From Pseudomonadota bacterium (GTDB taxonomy: Bacteria > Desulfobacterota > JAPLJL01), in NCBI GenBank assembly GCA_026388655.1, contig JAPLJI010000072.1, forward strand, positions 1 to 36,981: a stretch of 36,981 bases of DNA. Reading direction: 5' to 3'. A program made the translations under genes and the position numbers. Shown piece after piece: positions 24,393 to 31,244 of this stretch. The notes beneath the pieces were generated by a model, which saw nothing but the letters and a program-made list of their open reading frames with translations, made no database searches and was not told the DNA's origin. The stretch's first letter is position 1. The number at the start of each line of letters is the position of its first letter.

Positions 24393-24716
24393 ATGCCAAA
24401 GGAAATAAATCAGGCCAATTTTGATCCGGAGGTTCTGAAGTCATCAGAACCGGTGCTCCTCGATTTCTGGGCTCCCTGGTGCGGTCCCTGCCGGAGAATG
24501 GCCCCCATCTTGGATGAAATCGAAAAGGATTTTCCGGGCAAACTGAAGGTGGGCAAGTTAAATGTGGACGAGAACCCGGAACTGGCCCAGCAGTTCCAGG
24601 TCATGTCGATTCCGACCCTGATGGTTTTTAAGGGCGGGCAGGTGGTGGAGAAGATAATCGGGTTGACCCCCCGGGCTGATATAGTCAAAGTTCTGCAAAA
24701 GTACATTTCCCCATAA
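24393..24716 (+). CDS. trxA: thioredoxin
   Basis: This 107-residue protein has the redox motif WAPWCGPCRRMAPIL with Cys30 and Cys33, the buried LLDFWAPW strand, and the cis-proline loop MSIPTLMVFKGG. Length and motif match classical cytosolic thioredoxin, a general disulfide reductase. A GCGGAGGAAAT site is placed well before ATG 24393. It stands alone, about 220 bases ahead of the NuoE-like gene, with a REP-like hairpin pair and a heptad tract between them, so co-transcription is uncertain. An AT-rich region upstream (24301-24360) probably holds its promoter, but no hexamer pair is convincing. Confidence 0.95.
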   Translation: MPKEINQANFDPEVLKSSEPVLLDFWAPWCGPCRRMAPILDEIEKDFPGKLKVGKLNVDENPELAQQFQVMSIPTLMVFKGGQVVEKIIGLTPRADIVKVLQKYISP

Positions 24717-24785
24717 ATTAAAATATTTCCGTGGGCAGGAGCGAACTATACATAGCGACTTAAGTAATTGCGAATGAAAAAATTC

Positions 24786-24854
24786 TTGTCATTCCGGGCT
24801 TGACCCGGAATCCAGTCTGTTTTTCTGGATTCCCGCTTTCGCGGGAATGACGAT
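24786..24854. repeat. pair of REP-like hairpins
   Basis: GTCATTCCGGGCTTGACCCGGAATCCAG and GGATTCCCGCTTTCGCGGGAATGACGA face each other, the same family as at 9626-9720 and 10758-10858. Confidence 0.8.
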
Positions 24855-24889
24855 TGATGCGAAAATATTTATGACGCCGTATTTAATAA

Positions 24890-24924
24890 CGCATGCCAAC
24901 CCCTGACTCCCAACACCCAACTTT
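24890..24924. repeat. 7-nt period tract (CAACACC type)
   Basis: Units CGCATGC, CAACCCC, TGACTCC, CAACACC and CAACTTT lie 15 bases upstream of the NuoE-like start. Confidence 0.7.
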
Positions 24925-24939
24925 TTTAGCCTTAATATA

Positions 24940-25431
24940 ATGCTTAATCCCGAAGAAGAAATCCGTTTGATTCGGGAGGAAATCCTGCCCGGGTTCCAAC
25001 CCCCGGAACCCCGCTTTTTAATCCCCATTCTTCAGGAGATCCAGGCCCGCCTCCGATATCTACCACTGGCCGGTCTCCGGATCGTATCCGATTACCTGGG
25101 GATGAGCGCGGCCGCCGTCTGGGGCACGGCCACGTTCTACTCGCAATTCCGCTTCGCTCCCCCCGGTCAAAATCAGGTGAAGATATGCCTGGGAACGGCC
25201 TGCCATATCAAGGGCGGGGAAGCCATCCTGGAAAGCTGGGAGCGGGAACTCAAGATCAAGATAGATGAAACCACCCCGGACCGGGCCTTCAGCCTGGAGC
25301 GGGTGGCCTGTGTCGGCTGTTGCGCGCTGGCGCCGGTGATGGCGGTCAACGATTTGATCGTGGGCAAATCCAGTCCGATTTCGGTCAAAGGGGTTATCCT
25401 GAAATCCCAAATTCCAAACAAATCTCAATAA
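24940..25431 (+). CDS. NuoE-like [2Fe-2S] subunit of an NADH-linked oxidoreductase
   Basis: This 163-residue thioredoxin-fold ferredoxin subunit has four cluster cysteines, Cys83, Cys88, Cys124 and Cys128 (KICLGTACHIKGG and ACVGCCALAP), with NuoE/HndA spacing. The N-terminal helical part (YLPLAGLRIVSDYLGMS) is also typical. It is the first of three same-strand genes that together resemble the diaphorase arm of complex I or of HydABC/Hnd enzymes. No Shine-Dalgarno sequence is clear before ATG 24940. The last residues (SQIPNKSQ) are encoded by a heptad tract that runs through the stop codon, so the tail is probably not functional. Confidence 0.9.
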   Translation: MLNPEEEIRLIREEILPGFQPPEPRFLIPILQEIQARLRYLPLAGLRIVSDYLGMSAAAVWGTATFYSQFRFAPPGQNQVKICLGTACHIKGGEAILESWERELKIKIDETTPDRAFSLERVACVGCCALAPVMAVNDLIVGKSSPISVKGVILKSQIPNKSQ

Positions 25432-25471
25432 CTAAGCGCCGATAACCAAACAAATCCCAAAACTTAAAACA
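25402..25471. repeat. 7-nt period tract (AAATCCC/AACCAAA type) crossing a stop codon
   Basis: About ten units (AAATCCC, AAATTCC, AAACAAA, TCTCAAT, AACTAAG, CGCCGAT, AACCAAA, CAAATCC, CAAAACT, TAAAACA) start inside the last codons of the NuoE-like gene. The tract is degenerate. Hairpin repeats with GTCATTCTGAACCCCGCC and CAGAATGACATTC follow at about 25515-25632. Confidence 0.6.
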
Positions 25472-25673
25472 AGGAACCACATTGATTAAGAGATCGTCGC
25501 AAAACACCCATTTTGTCATTCTGAACCCCGCCTCTGGCGGGGTGAAGAATCTCTCTTCCGATGGAGAAACCAGAAAAACTAGATCCTTCACTTCGTTCAG
25601 GATGACATATAGCGAAGGACTCAGAATGACATTCAGTACATTTTGCGACGGTCTCATTAATAATGATTGAGCG

Positions 25674-27647
25674 ATGAAGCGGAATATCGCTATCCGGATC
25701 CAGGAGGCCTGGGAGCATCTGCAAAACCGGGTTCAGGGTGGAGAGGAACGGAAAGATATTCCCGAGATCCGGCTGGGGACCGCCACCTGCGGAAGAGCCT
25801 CGGGGGCACTGGAAACCCTGGCCGCGTTCCGGGAGGAAATCTCCCGGAATTCACTCCAGGTCCGTCTCCTCGAAGTCGGGTGCGTCGGCCATTGCTACGC
25901 CGAACCGATCGCAGTGGTCGCAAACCCGGGCTTCCCCCCCATCCTGTACGGATCCGTGACCCCCGGCGTAGCGCGCCGGCTGGTCCGGGATTTTCTGGGA
26001 GCGGGAGACCCCTGCCTCGAATTCGCCCTGGGAGCCGTGGAAGAAAACGAGAAGATTCCCTCGATTTTCGAACTCCCCCGGTTCCGGATGGAAAAAAAGA
26101 TCATTTTGGAGCACGCCGGCTGGATCGATCCCGCCCGCGGGGAGGAATACCTTCTCCGGGGCGGATACCGGGGCTTATTCCAGGCCCTGGGGATGGATCC
26201 GCGGGAAGTGATTCGGGCGGTCAAGGCCGCAGGGATCCGGGGCCTGGGGGGCGCGGGATTCCCCGCCGGCGAGAAATGGGAAACCTGCCGGGCTTTTCCC
26301 GGGAAACCAAAATATGTTGTGGGCAATGGTGACGAGGGCGATCCCGGGGCCTTCATGGATCGGGCCCTGCTGGAAAGCGATCCGTTTTCGGTGTTGGAGG
26401 GAATGACGATCGCCGGCTACGCGGTGGGAAGCCGTCGGGGGTTTCTCTACGTCCGGGCCGAGTATCCGCTGGCGGTGGAACGGGCTCGGGCCGCGATGGA
26501 ATCTTTGCGGGGATTAGGGCTTTTAGGAAAGGACATCCTGAATAGCGGGTTTGATTTTGAGATCGAGCTGGTGCGCGGAGCGGGGGCTTTCGTCTGTGGG
26601 GAATCCACGGCCCTGCAGGCCTCCATTGAAGGGAAAAGGGGAATGCCGAGGGTCCGCCCTCCCCATTCGGTGGAAAGGGGTTTATGGGGAAAACCCACCC
26701 TGCTGAACAACCTGAAAACCCTGGCCGTGGCGGCCCGGGTCCTGGACCAGGGGAGTCCCTGGTTCCGCTCCTTTGGCACACCCCGTTCGAAAGGGACCGT
26801 GGTTTTTTCCCTGGCCGGCAAGATTCAGAATACCGGTCTGATCGAGGTCCCCATGGGCACGACCCTCCGGGAGTTGGTTTTTGCCTCCGGGGGCGGGGTG
26901 CCGAAAAAGAAAACCTTGAAGGCGATCCAGATCGGGGGACCGTCCGGCGGCTGCCTCCCGGCGAGTCTGGCCGATACCCCGGTGGATTTTGATTCCCTGA
27001 ACGCCGCCGGGTCGATCATGGGATCGGGGGGGATGGTGATTCTGGATGAGGATGACTGCGTGGTCCGGACCGCCAGGTTTTTCCTGGATTTCACCCAGAA
27101 GGAATCCTGCGGCAAGTGCACCCCCTGCCGGATCGGCACCTACCAGATGCTCAAGATCCTGAACAATCTGGTTTTGGGAAAGGGATCGGACTCCGAACTC
27201 AAGCTCCTCGAGGATCTGGCTTTCGAGGTGCAGGAGGGATCCCTCTGCGGCCTGGGACAGACCGCGCCCAACCCGGTGCTTTCCACCCTGCGCTATTTTC
27301 GGGATGAGTATGAGGCTCATTATCGGGAGGGAAGATGCCCCGCCCGGGCCTGCCGGGATCTGATCGCCTACTATATCCTTCCGGAAAAATGTTCCCGCGC
27401 CTGCGAGGTTTGCGTCGGGGCCTGCCCGGTCGAGGCCATTGCCACCGGAGCGAAGGGGATCAAGGTGATTGATCAGAACAAGTGCGTAAAATGCGGAAGT
27501 TGTTACGGGGATTGCCCGCCGGAGTTCCAGGCGGTAATCAAGGTTTCTCCGCCGGCCAAGCTCAGGGAGTATGAAGCCAAGTCATCTTTTCCCCGAAAAT
27601 TGACGAATGACGATTTACGATTGACGAATGAAAACGAAAAGAAATGA
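25674..27647 (+). CDS. NuoF-like flavoprotein with C-terminal ferredoxin domain
   Basis: This 657-residue NADH-binding subunit has three parts. The N-terminal thioredoxin-like domain has Cys39, Cys70 and Cys74. The NuoF core has the NADH/FMN loops GLGGAGFPAGEKWE (about 190-203) and GAGAFVCGESTALQAS, and the [4Fe-4S] N3 site Cys479, Cys482, Cys485 and Cys525 (SCGKCTPCRIGTY). The C-terminus has a two-cluster ferredoxin with Cys573, Cys577, Cys580, Cys584 and Cys604, Cys607, Cys610, Cys614. The first ferredoxin set has a CX3C where CX2C is usual. This architecture is that of HydB/HndC subunits, which in some enzymes bifurcate electrons between NAD and ferredoxin. The last about 15 residues (LTNDDLRLTNENEKK) come from a heptad tract. 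Confidence 0.92.
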   Translation: MKRNIAIRIQEAWEHLQNRVQGGEERKDIPEIRLGTATCGRASGALETLAAFREEISRNSLQVRLLEVGCVGHCYAEPIAVVANPGFPPILYGSVTPGVARRLVRDFLGAGDPCLEFALGAVEENEKIPSIFELPRFRMEKKIILEHAGWIDPARGEEYLLRGGYRGLFQALGMDPREVIRAVKAAGIRGLGGAGFPAGEKWETCRAFPGKPKYVVGNGDEGDPGAFMDRALLESDPFSVLEGMTIAGYAVGSRRGFLYVRAEYPLAVERARAAMESLRGLGLLGKDILNSGFDFEIELVRGAGAFVCGESTALQASIEGKRGMPRVRPPHSVERGLWGKPTLLNNLKTLAVAARVLDQGSPWFRSFGTPRSKGTVVFSLAGKIQNTGLIEVPMGTTLRELVFASGGGVPKKKTLKAIQIGGPSGGCLPASLADTPVDFDSLNAAGSIMGSGGMVILDEDDCVVRTARFFLDFTQKESCGKCTPCRIGTYQMLKILNNLVLGKGSDSELKLLEDLAFEVQEGSLCGLGQTAPNPVLSTLRYFRDEYEAHYREGRCPARACRDLIAYYILPEKCSRACEVCVGACPVEAIATGAKGIKVIDQNKCVKCGSCYGDCPPEFQAVIKVSPPAKLREYEAKSSFPRKLTNDDLRLTNENEKK

Positions 27648-27659
27648 CAAATGACGATT
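27597..27659. repeat. 7-nt period tract (CGATTGA/CGAATGA type) inside and after the NuoF-like gene
   Basis: Units AAATTGA, CGAATGA, CGATTTA, CGATTGA, CGAATGA, AAACGAA, AAGAAAT, GACAAAT and GACGATT. The stop codon (27645-27647) lies within the tract, so the repeat encodes the protein's C-terminal tail. Confidence 0.85.
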
Positions 27660-27697
27660 TGCTAATAGAACTTGGGATTCGGTCCGAAAGTAAATAC

Positions 27698-27766
27698 CCT
27701 CTCCCCTGGAGGCCTCCGGCTCTGTAGAGCCTCTGGCTCGGAGAGGAGAGGGGAGGGTGAGGGGGA
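27698..27766. repeat. long CTCTCCCC-type hairpin repeat, copy B
   Basis: Identical to 14538-14592 over 55 bases, then diverging by one base before a shared AGGGTGAGGGGGA. A shorter relative follows at about 27846-27916 with CCCCTTGAGGGG and a GTCCTCCGAAGCCTTAGCGA segment that recurs at 32330-32356. Confidence 0.85.
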
Positions 27767-27916
27767 TTCATATTGTGAATGATTCTTCGGCCGTCCGAAG
27801 AAGGGAGCCCGTGGAAGGGCTCCCCTACGGTGTTATGGTTCAATGATTTTTCCCCTCCCCCTTGAGGGGGGAGGGTGGGGGCCTGTCCTCCGAAGCCTTA
27901 GCGAAGGAGGGAGAGG

Positions 27917-28564
27917 GTGAAGGAGTTAAAGAAAAAAATATCTCTTTCCATCGACGGGAAAAAAATCACGGCCCGGCCCGGGATGAGAATTCTCTCGGCG
28001 GCCCTCTCCCGCGGGATCTGGATCCCGAATCTTTGTTTCATTCCCGAGGCCGATCTTCCCTTCGGGGGATGCCGGCTCTGCTGGGTGGAGGTGGAGGGAG
28101 AAAGGGAGCCGGTCACGGCCTGCTCGCGTCCGGTTCGGGAAGGAATGGTGGTCCGGACCCGGGGGCCGCTCGCGGAAAGGTTGCGGAAGTCGGCTTTTGA
28201 ACTTCTCCTCTCCCGTCATCACCTGGATTGTCGGAACTGCCGGAAAAATAAAAATTGCGGATTGCAGGAGATCGCCCGCCGATGCCGTTACCAGCTCAAA
28301 CCAGGGCGTTTTACCCGGGAAAACCCCGGCCTACCCGCGGATGACTCTCATCCGGATTTTGTCTTTAATCCCAACCACTGCATCCTCTGCGGGAAATGCG
28401 TCTGGGTTTGCCAGGCCAAATCGGCGGGAATTCTCGATTTTTCCCGCCGGGGATTGGAGTGCCGGGTTTCCACCTTTGCCGGGGAGCCTTTGGGCGAATC
28501 AAAGTGCAACGGTTGCCTCAAGTGCGTGGATATCTGCCCGGTCGGAGCATTATTTAGGAAATAG
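27917..28564 (+). CDS. HoxU/NuoG-N-terminus-like iron-sulfur subunit
   Basis: This 215-residue protein carries four predicted clusters: [2Fe-2S] with Cys40, Cys52, Cys55 and Cys69; the His-ligated [4Fe-4S] with a histidine at 101-102 plus Cys105, Cys108 and Cys114 (HHLDCRNCRKNKNC); and two [4Fe-4S] with Cys155, 158, 161, 165 and Cys197, 200, 203, 207. It ends there, without the molybdopterin-like domain of NuoG or the H-cluster of hydrogenases, so it matches HoxU-type diaphorase subunits. The GTG start at 27917 has a GGAGG site supplied by the upstream hairpin repeat. It completes the three-gene diaphorase, and no catalytic partner follows. Confidence 0.9.
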   Translation: MKELKKKISLSIDGKKITARPGMRILSAALSRGIWIPNLCFIPEADLPFGGCRLCWVEVEGEREPVTACSRPVREGMVVRTRGPLAERLRKSAFELLLSRHHLDCRNCRKNKNCGLQEIARRCRYQLKPGRFTRENPGLPADDSHPDFVFNPNHCILCGKCVWVCQAKSAGILDFSRRGLECRVSTFAGEPLGESKCNGCLKCVDICPVGALFRK

Positions 28565-28580
28565 CGATTCCGGAAAACGA

Positions 28581-28609
28581 TTGACCAAGTTATCCTATTA
28601 ATATATTAT
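28581..28609 (+). promoter_or_regulatory. sigma70 promoter of the lysine-rich micro-ORF
   Basis: TTGACC (28581-28586) and TATTAT (28604-28609) are separated by the ideal 17 bases. Transcription would start near 28616, about 35 bases before ATG 28651. Confidence 0.7.
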
Positions 28610-28650
28610 AGAAAACAGTCAAAAAAGTTTTGTTCTAAAAGGAGGCAAGC

Positions 28651-28719
28651 ATGAGCTGTGGGAAAAAAGGATGTGGGAAGAAGAAGGCCGCGAAGAAAAG
28701 CTCGAAGAAGAAGAAATAG
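28651..28719 (+). CDS. 22-residue lysine-rich cysteine-containing micro-protein
   Basis: I do not recognise this very short gene. It reads MSCGKKGCGKKK, then an Ala/Ser/Lys tail ending in four lysines, and a TAG stop. More than half of its residues are lysine, and the two cysteines sit in CGKK repeats. The support is strong for so small a frame: a good promoter with 17-base spacing, a perfect AAAAGGAGG ribosome binding site eight bases or fewer from ATG, and a position between two well-defined genes. A nucleic-acid or metal-binding role is conceivable from the composition, but that is inference. Confidence 0.6.
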   Translation: MSCGKKGCGKKKAAKKSSKKKK

Positions 28720-28944
28720 GGAAGTATCCATCCCGATCAGATTAGTGGCTTGACCGCCAGCGGAAACCGCGAGGCGCGGCATATCCGTTAGCGGAAAGGA
28801 CGCAGTAAACGTTGCCTTCGGCGAAATGGGCCTGAGTGTCCCATTCCGCTGTCGAGGGTAACTTTATTTGTTTTCCTTCCCCCAAAGTCTTGACGGGAGA
28901 CGAGAAGGTAGGTATCCTTTCCCAAATTTTAGGAGTTTACGCCC
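28720..28944 (+). other. untranslated GC-rich stretch ahead of rpsR with hairpins
   Basis: No gene is visible. Several short stems can be drawn, such as GCGG-AAA-CCGC (about 28760-28770), CCG-TTAG-CGG, and GTCT ... AGAC near 28887-28901. A structured RNA or a leader of the micro-ORF transcript is possible. I could not match it to a known riboswitch or to SRP or tmRNA by eye. Confidence 0.3.
28890..28918 (+). promoter_or_regulatory. putative sigma70 promoter of rpsR-rplI
   Basis: TTGACG (28890-28895) and TATCCT (28913-28918) are 17 bases apart. Transcription would start near 28925, shortly before the rpsR start. Confidence 0.5.
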
Positions 28945-29214
28945 ATGGAATATCAAAGAGGAGCAAACAGGATGGAAGAGAAGGGCCAGTTTTATTTCCG
29001 GAAAAAGGTTTGCCGTTATTGTAAAAATCCCGAGTTGAAAACTGATTATAAAGACGCCCGGACGTTAAGACAGTTCATGAGTGACCGGGGCAAGATCCTG
29101 CCCCGGAGAATCACCGGCCTGTGCGCCAAACATCAACGCTCGGTAGCCGGGGAAATCAAGCGGGCGCGGGTCATGGCCTTGCTTCCTTTCACTACGGTGA
29201 CCACGGAAACGTAA
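28945..29214 (+). CDS. rpsR: 30S ribosomal protein S18
   Basis: This 89-residue small-subunit protein sits on the ribosome platform with S6. The core [45 protein letters not shown] is unmistakable. CxxC and CxxH in this core (about Cys23, Cys26, Cys60, His63) form the zinc-binding version of S18. Two starts are possible: ATG 28945 behind TAGGAG and ATG 28972 behind AGAGGAG; both are spaced well. It precedes rplI, as usual. The usual upstream neighbour rpsF is missing from this place. Confidence 0.96.
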   Translation: MEYQRGANRMEEKGQFYFRKKVCRYCKNPELKTDYKDARTLRQFMSDRGKILPRRITGLCAKHQRSVAGEIKRARVMALLPFTTVTTET

Positions 29215-29252
29215 GAAACGGTTCCGAAACCCAATCTTATAAGGAGGAAGAG

Positions 29253-29696
29253 GTGGAAGTTATTTTGCAGGAAGACGTTCATTCCTTGGGGAAAAGCGGC
29301 GAGATTGTTAAAGTCTCCGCCGGGTATGCCCGGAATTACCTGATTCCCCGGGGCCTGGCCATGCTGGCCACCACCCGTAATGTCAAGGTTTTGGAACACC
29401 AGAAACGAATGGTGACCCAGAAAATCAAGAAACAGGAGAAAAAGGCCCAGACGACCAAGGAAACCCTGGAGGCGCTCTCTCTAACGATCAGAAAAAAGGC
29501 AGGGGAACAAGACAAATTATTCGGGGCGGTCACCGCGATGGATATCGAAGAAGCGATTGCCAAGGAAGGGTATGCGGTTGACCGTCGGCGGATTGATCTG
29601 AAAGAGCCAATCAAGAACCTGGGGGTTTATGTGGTTCCGGTTAAACTCCACCCGGAGGTAATCGCGCAGGTAAAAGTCTGGGTAGTAAACGAATAG
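29253..29696 (+). CDS. rplI: 50S ribosomal protein L9
   Basis: This 147-residue protein has the N-terminal rRNA-binding domain EVILQEDVHSLGKSGEIVKV and GYARNYLIPRGLA, a long connecting helix, and the C-terminal domain KLFGAVTAMDIEEAI. It matches the usual length of about 148. The GTG at 29253 behind AAGGAGGA is the natural start; the frame is open further upstream but overlaps rpsR. The gene follows rpsR by 38 bases and is followed by dnaB, a common bacterial order. Confidence 0.96.
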   Translation: MEVILQEDVHSLGKSGEIVKVSAGYARNYLIPRGLAMLATTRNVKVLEHQKRMVTQKIKKQEKKAQTTKETLEALSLTIRKKAGEQDKLFGAVTAMDIEEAIAKEGYAVDRRRIDLKEPIKNLGVYVVPVKLHPEVIAQVKVWVVNE

Positions 29697-29840
29697 ATTT
29701 TTTTCTCTTCCTTAATTCAGGTATCCTCTCGTTTTTTTTGTTTAATAACTGGTTTCTACAAATCTCTCTTTTTTTGGAAACCAACGAATCGAATCAAATA
29801 AACCGCTAGAAGCAGATTTACCCTAGGATCGGAGCCGACG

Positions 29841-31241
29841 ATGCCTGATCGGAATGACAAGCAGTTTTCCCCGGGTTCGGAGCTTGCCAAGGTTCCTCCC
29901 CAGGTGACCGAGGCGGAACAGTCGGTCCTGGGCTCGATTTTAATCGAGAACGAATCCATCCACCGCGTGATCGAGGTTCTCCGGGTGGAGGATTTTTACC
30001 GGGAAGCCCATCGGAAAATCTTTCAGGCGATGCTGGATCTGAATCTGAAGGGCGAACCGGTCGATCTCCTGACCTTGAGCGAACTCCTCAAAACCAAGGG
30101 CGAACTGGATGAGGTCGGGGGTCACAGTTACCTGGCCCAGCTCGCGGATTCGGTGCCCACCGCGGCCAATCTTCTCTCCTACACCCGCTTGGTGAAAGAC
30201 AAAGCGGTTTTAAGGGGACTGATGAAAGTGGCCACCGGCATCGTTACCCGGGGGTATGAAGCCGACGCGGAGGTGGAACAGCTCCTGGACCAGGCCGAGC
30301 GGGAGATTTTCGCGATCTCCGAGAGAAAGTTTCGCCCCAGCTATTTCCCGATCAAGGAAATCATCAAGGAAAATTTTAAAACCATCGACCGTTTATACAG
30401 CCAGAAGGGGATGCTAACCGGGGTGCCGACCGGTTTGACCAAATTCGACGAGTTGACCTGCGGGCTCCAACCTTCCGAACTGATCGTGATCGCCGGCCGG
30501 CCCGCGATGGGAAAGAGCGCCCTGGCCCTGAATATCGCCGAGCACGCGGCGGTGGAATCAAAAATCCCGGTCGTGATTTTTTCCCTGGAAATGTCCCGGG
30601 AACAGGTTGGCTTGCGCCTGCTCTGCTCCCGGGCCCGGATCAACAGCCATAACCTGCGCCGGGGGATGATCGGCCGTCAGGACACGCCCCGCCTGGTTAC
30701 CGCCGCCGGCATCTTAAGCGATGCCCCGATTTTCGTGGATGATTCCCCGACCCTCAGCGTGCTGGAGCTCCGGGCCAAGTCCCGGAGGCTCAGGTCGGAG
30801 CAGAAGATCGGGCTGGTGGTCGTGGATTACCTGCAATTGATGAGATCCGGGCGGCAGATCAAATCGGGGGACACCCGGGAACAGGAAATCTCCGAGATTT
30901 CCCGCTCCCTGAAATCCCTGGCCAAGGAATTGAGCATTCCGGTGGTGGCCCTTTCCCAGCTGAATCGGATGGTGGAGCAGCGGAGGGACAAGAAGCCCAT
31001 TCTGGCCGACCTGCGCGAGTCGGGCGCGATCGAACAGGACGCGGATCTGATCGCCTTCATTTACCGGGATGAGGTTTATAATTCAGCCCCGGACAATCCC
31101 AAGCGGGGTATTGCCGAGATCATCATCGGGAAACAAAGAAACGGACCGGCCGGGATTCTCTTTGAAGTTGCTTTCCTGAGCGAATATTCCAGCTTCGTCA
31201 ACCTGGCCCGGGACGCAGGTGAAACCTACCCGGAGGATTGA
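29841..31241 (+). CDS. dnaB: replicative DNA helicase
   Basis: This 466-residue hexameric helicase unwinds DNA at the fork. The N-terminal primase-interacting domain begins near PPQVTEAEQSVLGSILIENE. The RecA-like domain has Walker A GRPAMGKS (219-226), and Walker B is seen in LVVVDYLQLM. The DRDE-type and LADLRESGAIEQDADLIAF motifs follow. No intein interrupts the P-loop. Length is typical. It forms a tight group with ispG, which starts three bases after its stop. Confidence 0.97.
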   Translation: MPDRNDKQFSPGSELAKVPPQVTEAEQSVLGSILIENESIHRVIEVLRVEDFYREAHRKIFQAMLDLNLKGEPVDLLTLSELLKTKGELDEVGGHSYLAQLADSVPTAANLLSYTRLVKDKAVLRGLMKVATGIVTRGYEADAEVEQLLDQAEREIFAISERKFRPSYFPIKEIIKENFKTIDRLYSQKGMLTGVPTGLTKFDELTCGLQPSELIVIAGRPAMGKSALALNIAEHAAVESKIPVVIFSLEMSREQVGLRLLCSRARINSHNLRRGMIGRQDTPRLVTAAGILSDAPIFVDDSPTLSVLELRAKSRRLRSEQKIGLVVVDYLQLMRSGRQIKSGDTREQEISEISRSLKSLAKELSIPVVALSQLNRMVEQRRDKKPILADLRESGAIEQDADLIAFIYRDEVYNSAPDNPKRGIAEIIIGKQRNGPAGILFEVAFLSEYSSFVNLARDAGETYPED

Positions 31242-31244
31242 TCC

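Noticed and set aside
25667-26332. A 221-codon frame overlapping the NuoF-like gene start.
   Set aside because: Its product is an Arg/Gly/Pro-rich shadow, whereas the overlapping frame has NuoF motifs throughout.
28720-28944. SRP RNA, tmRNA or c-di-GMP riboswitch.
   Set aside because: The conserved cores of these RNAs are not present when read by eye on either strand.
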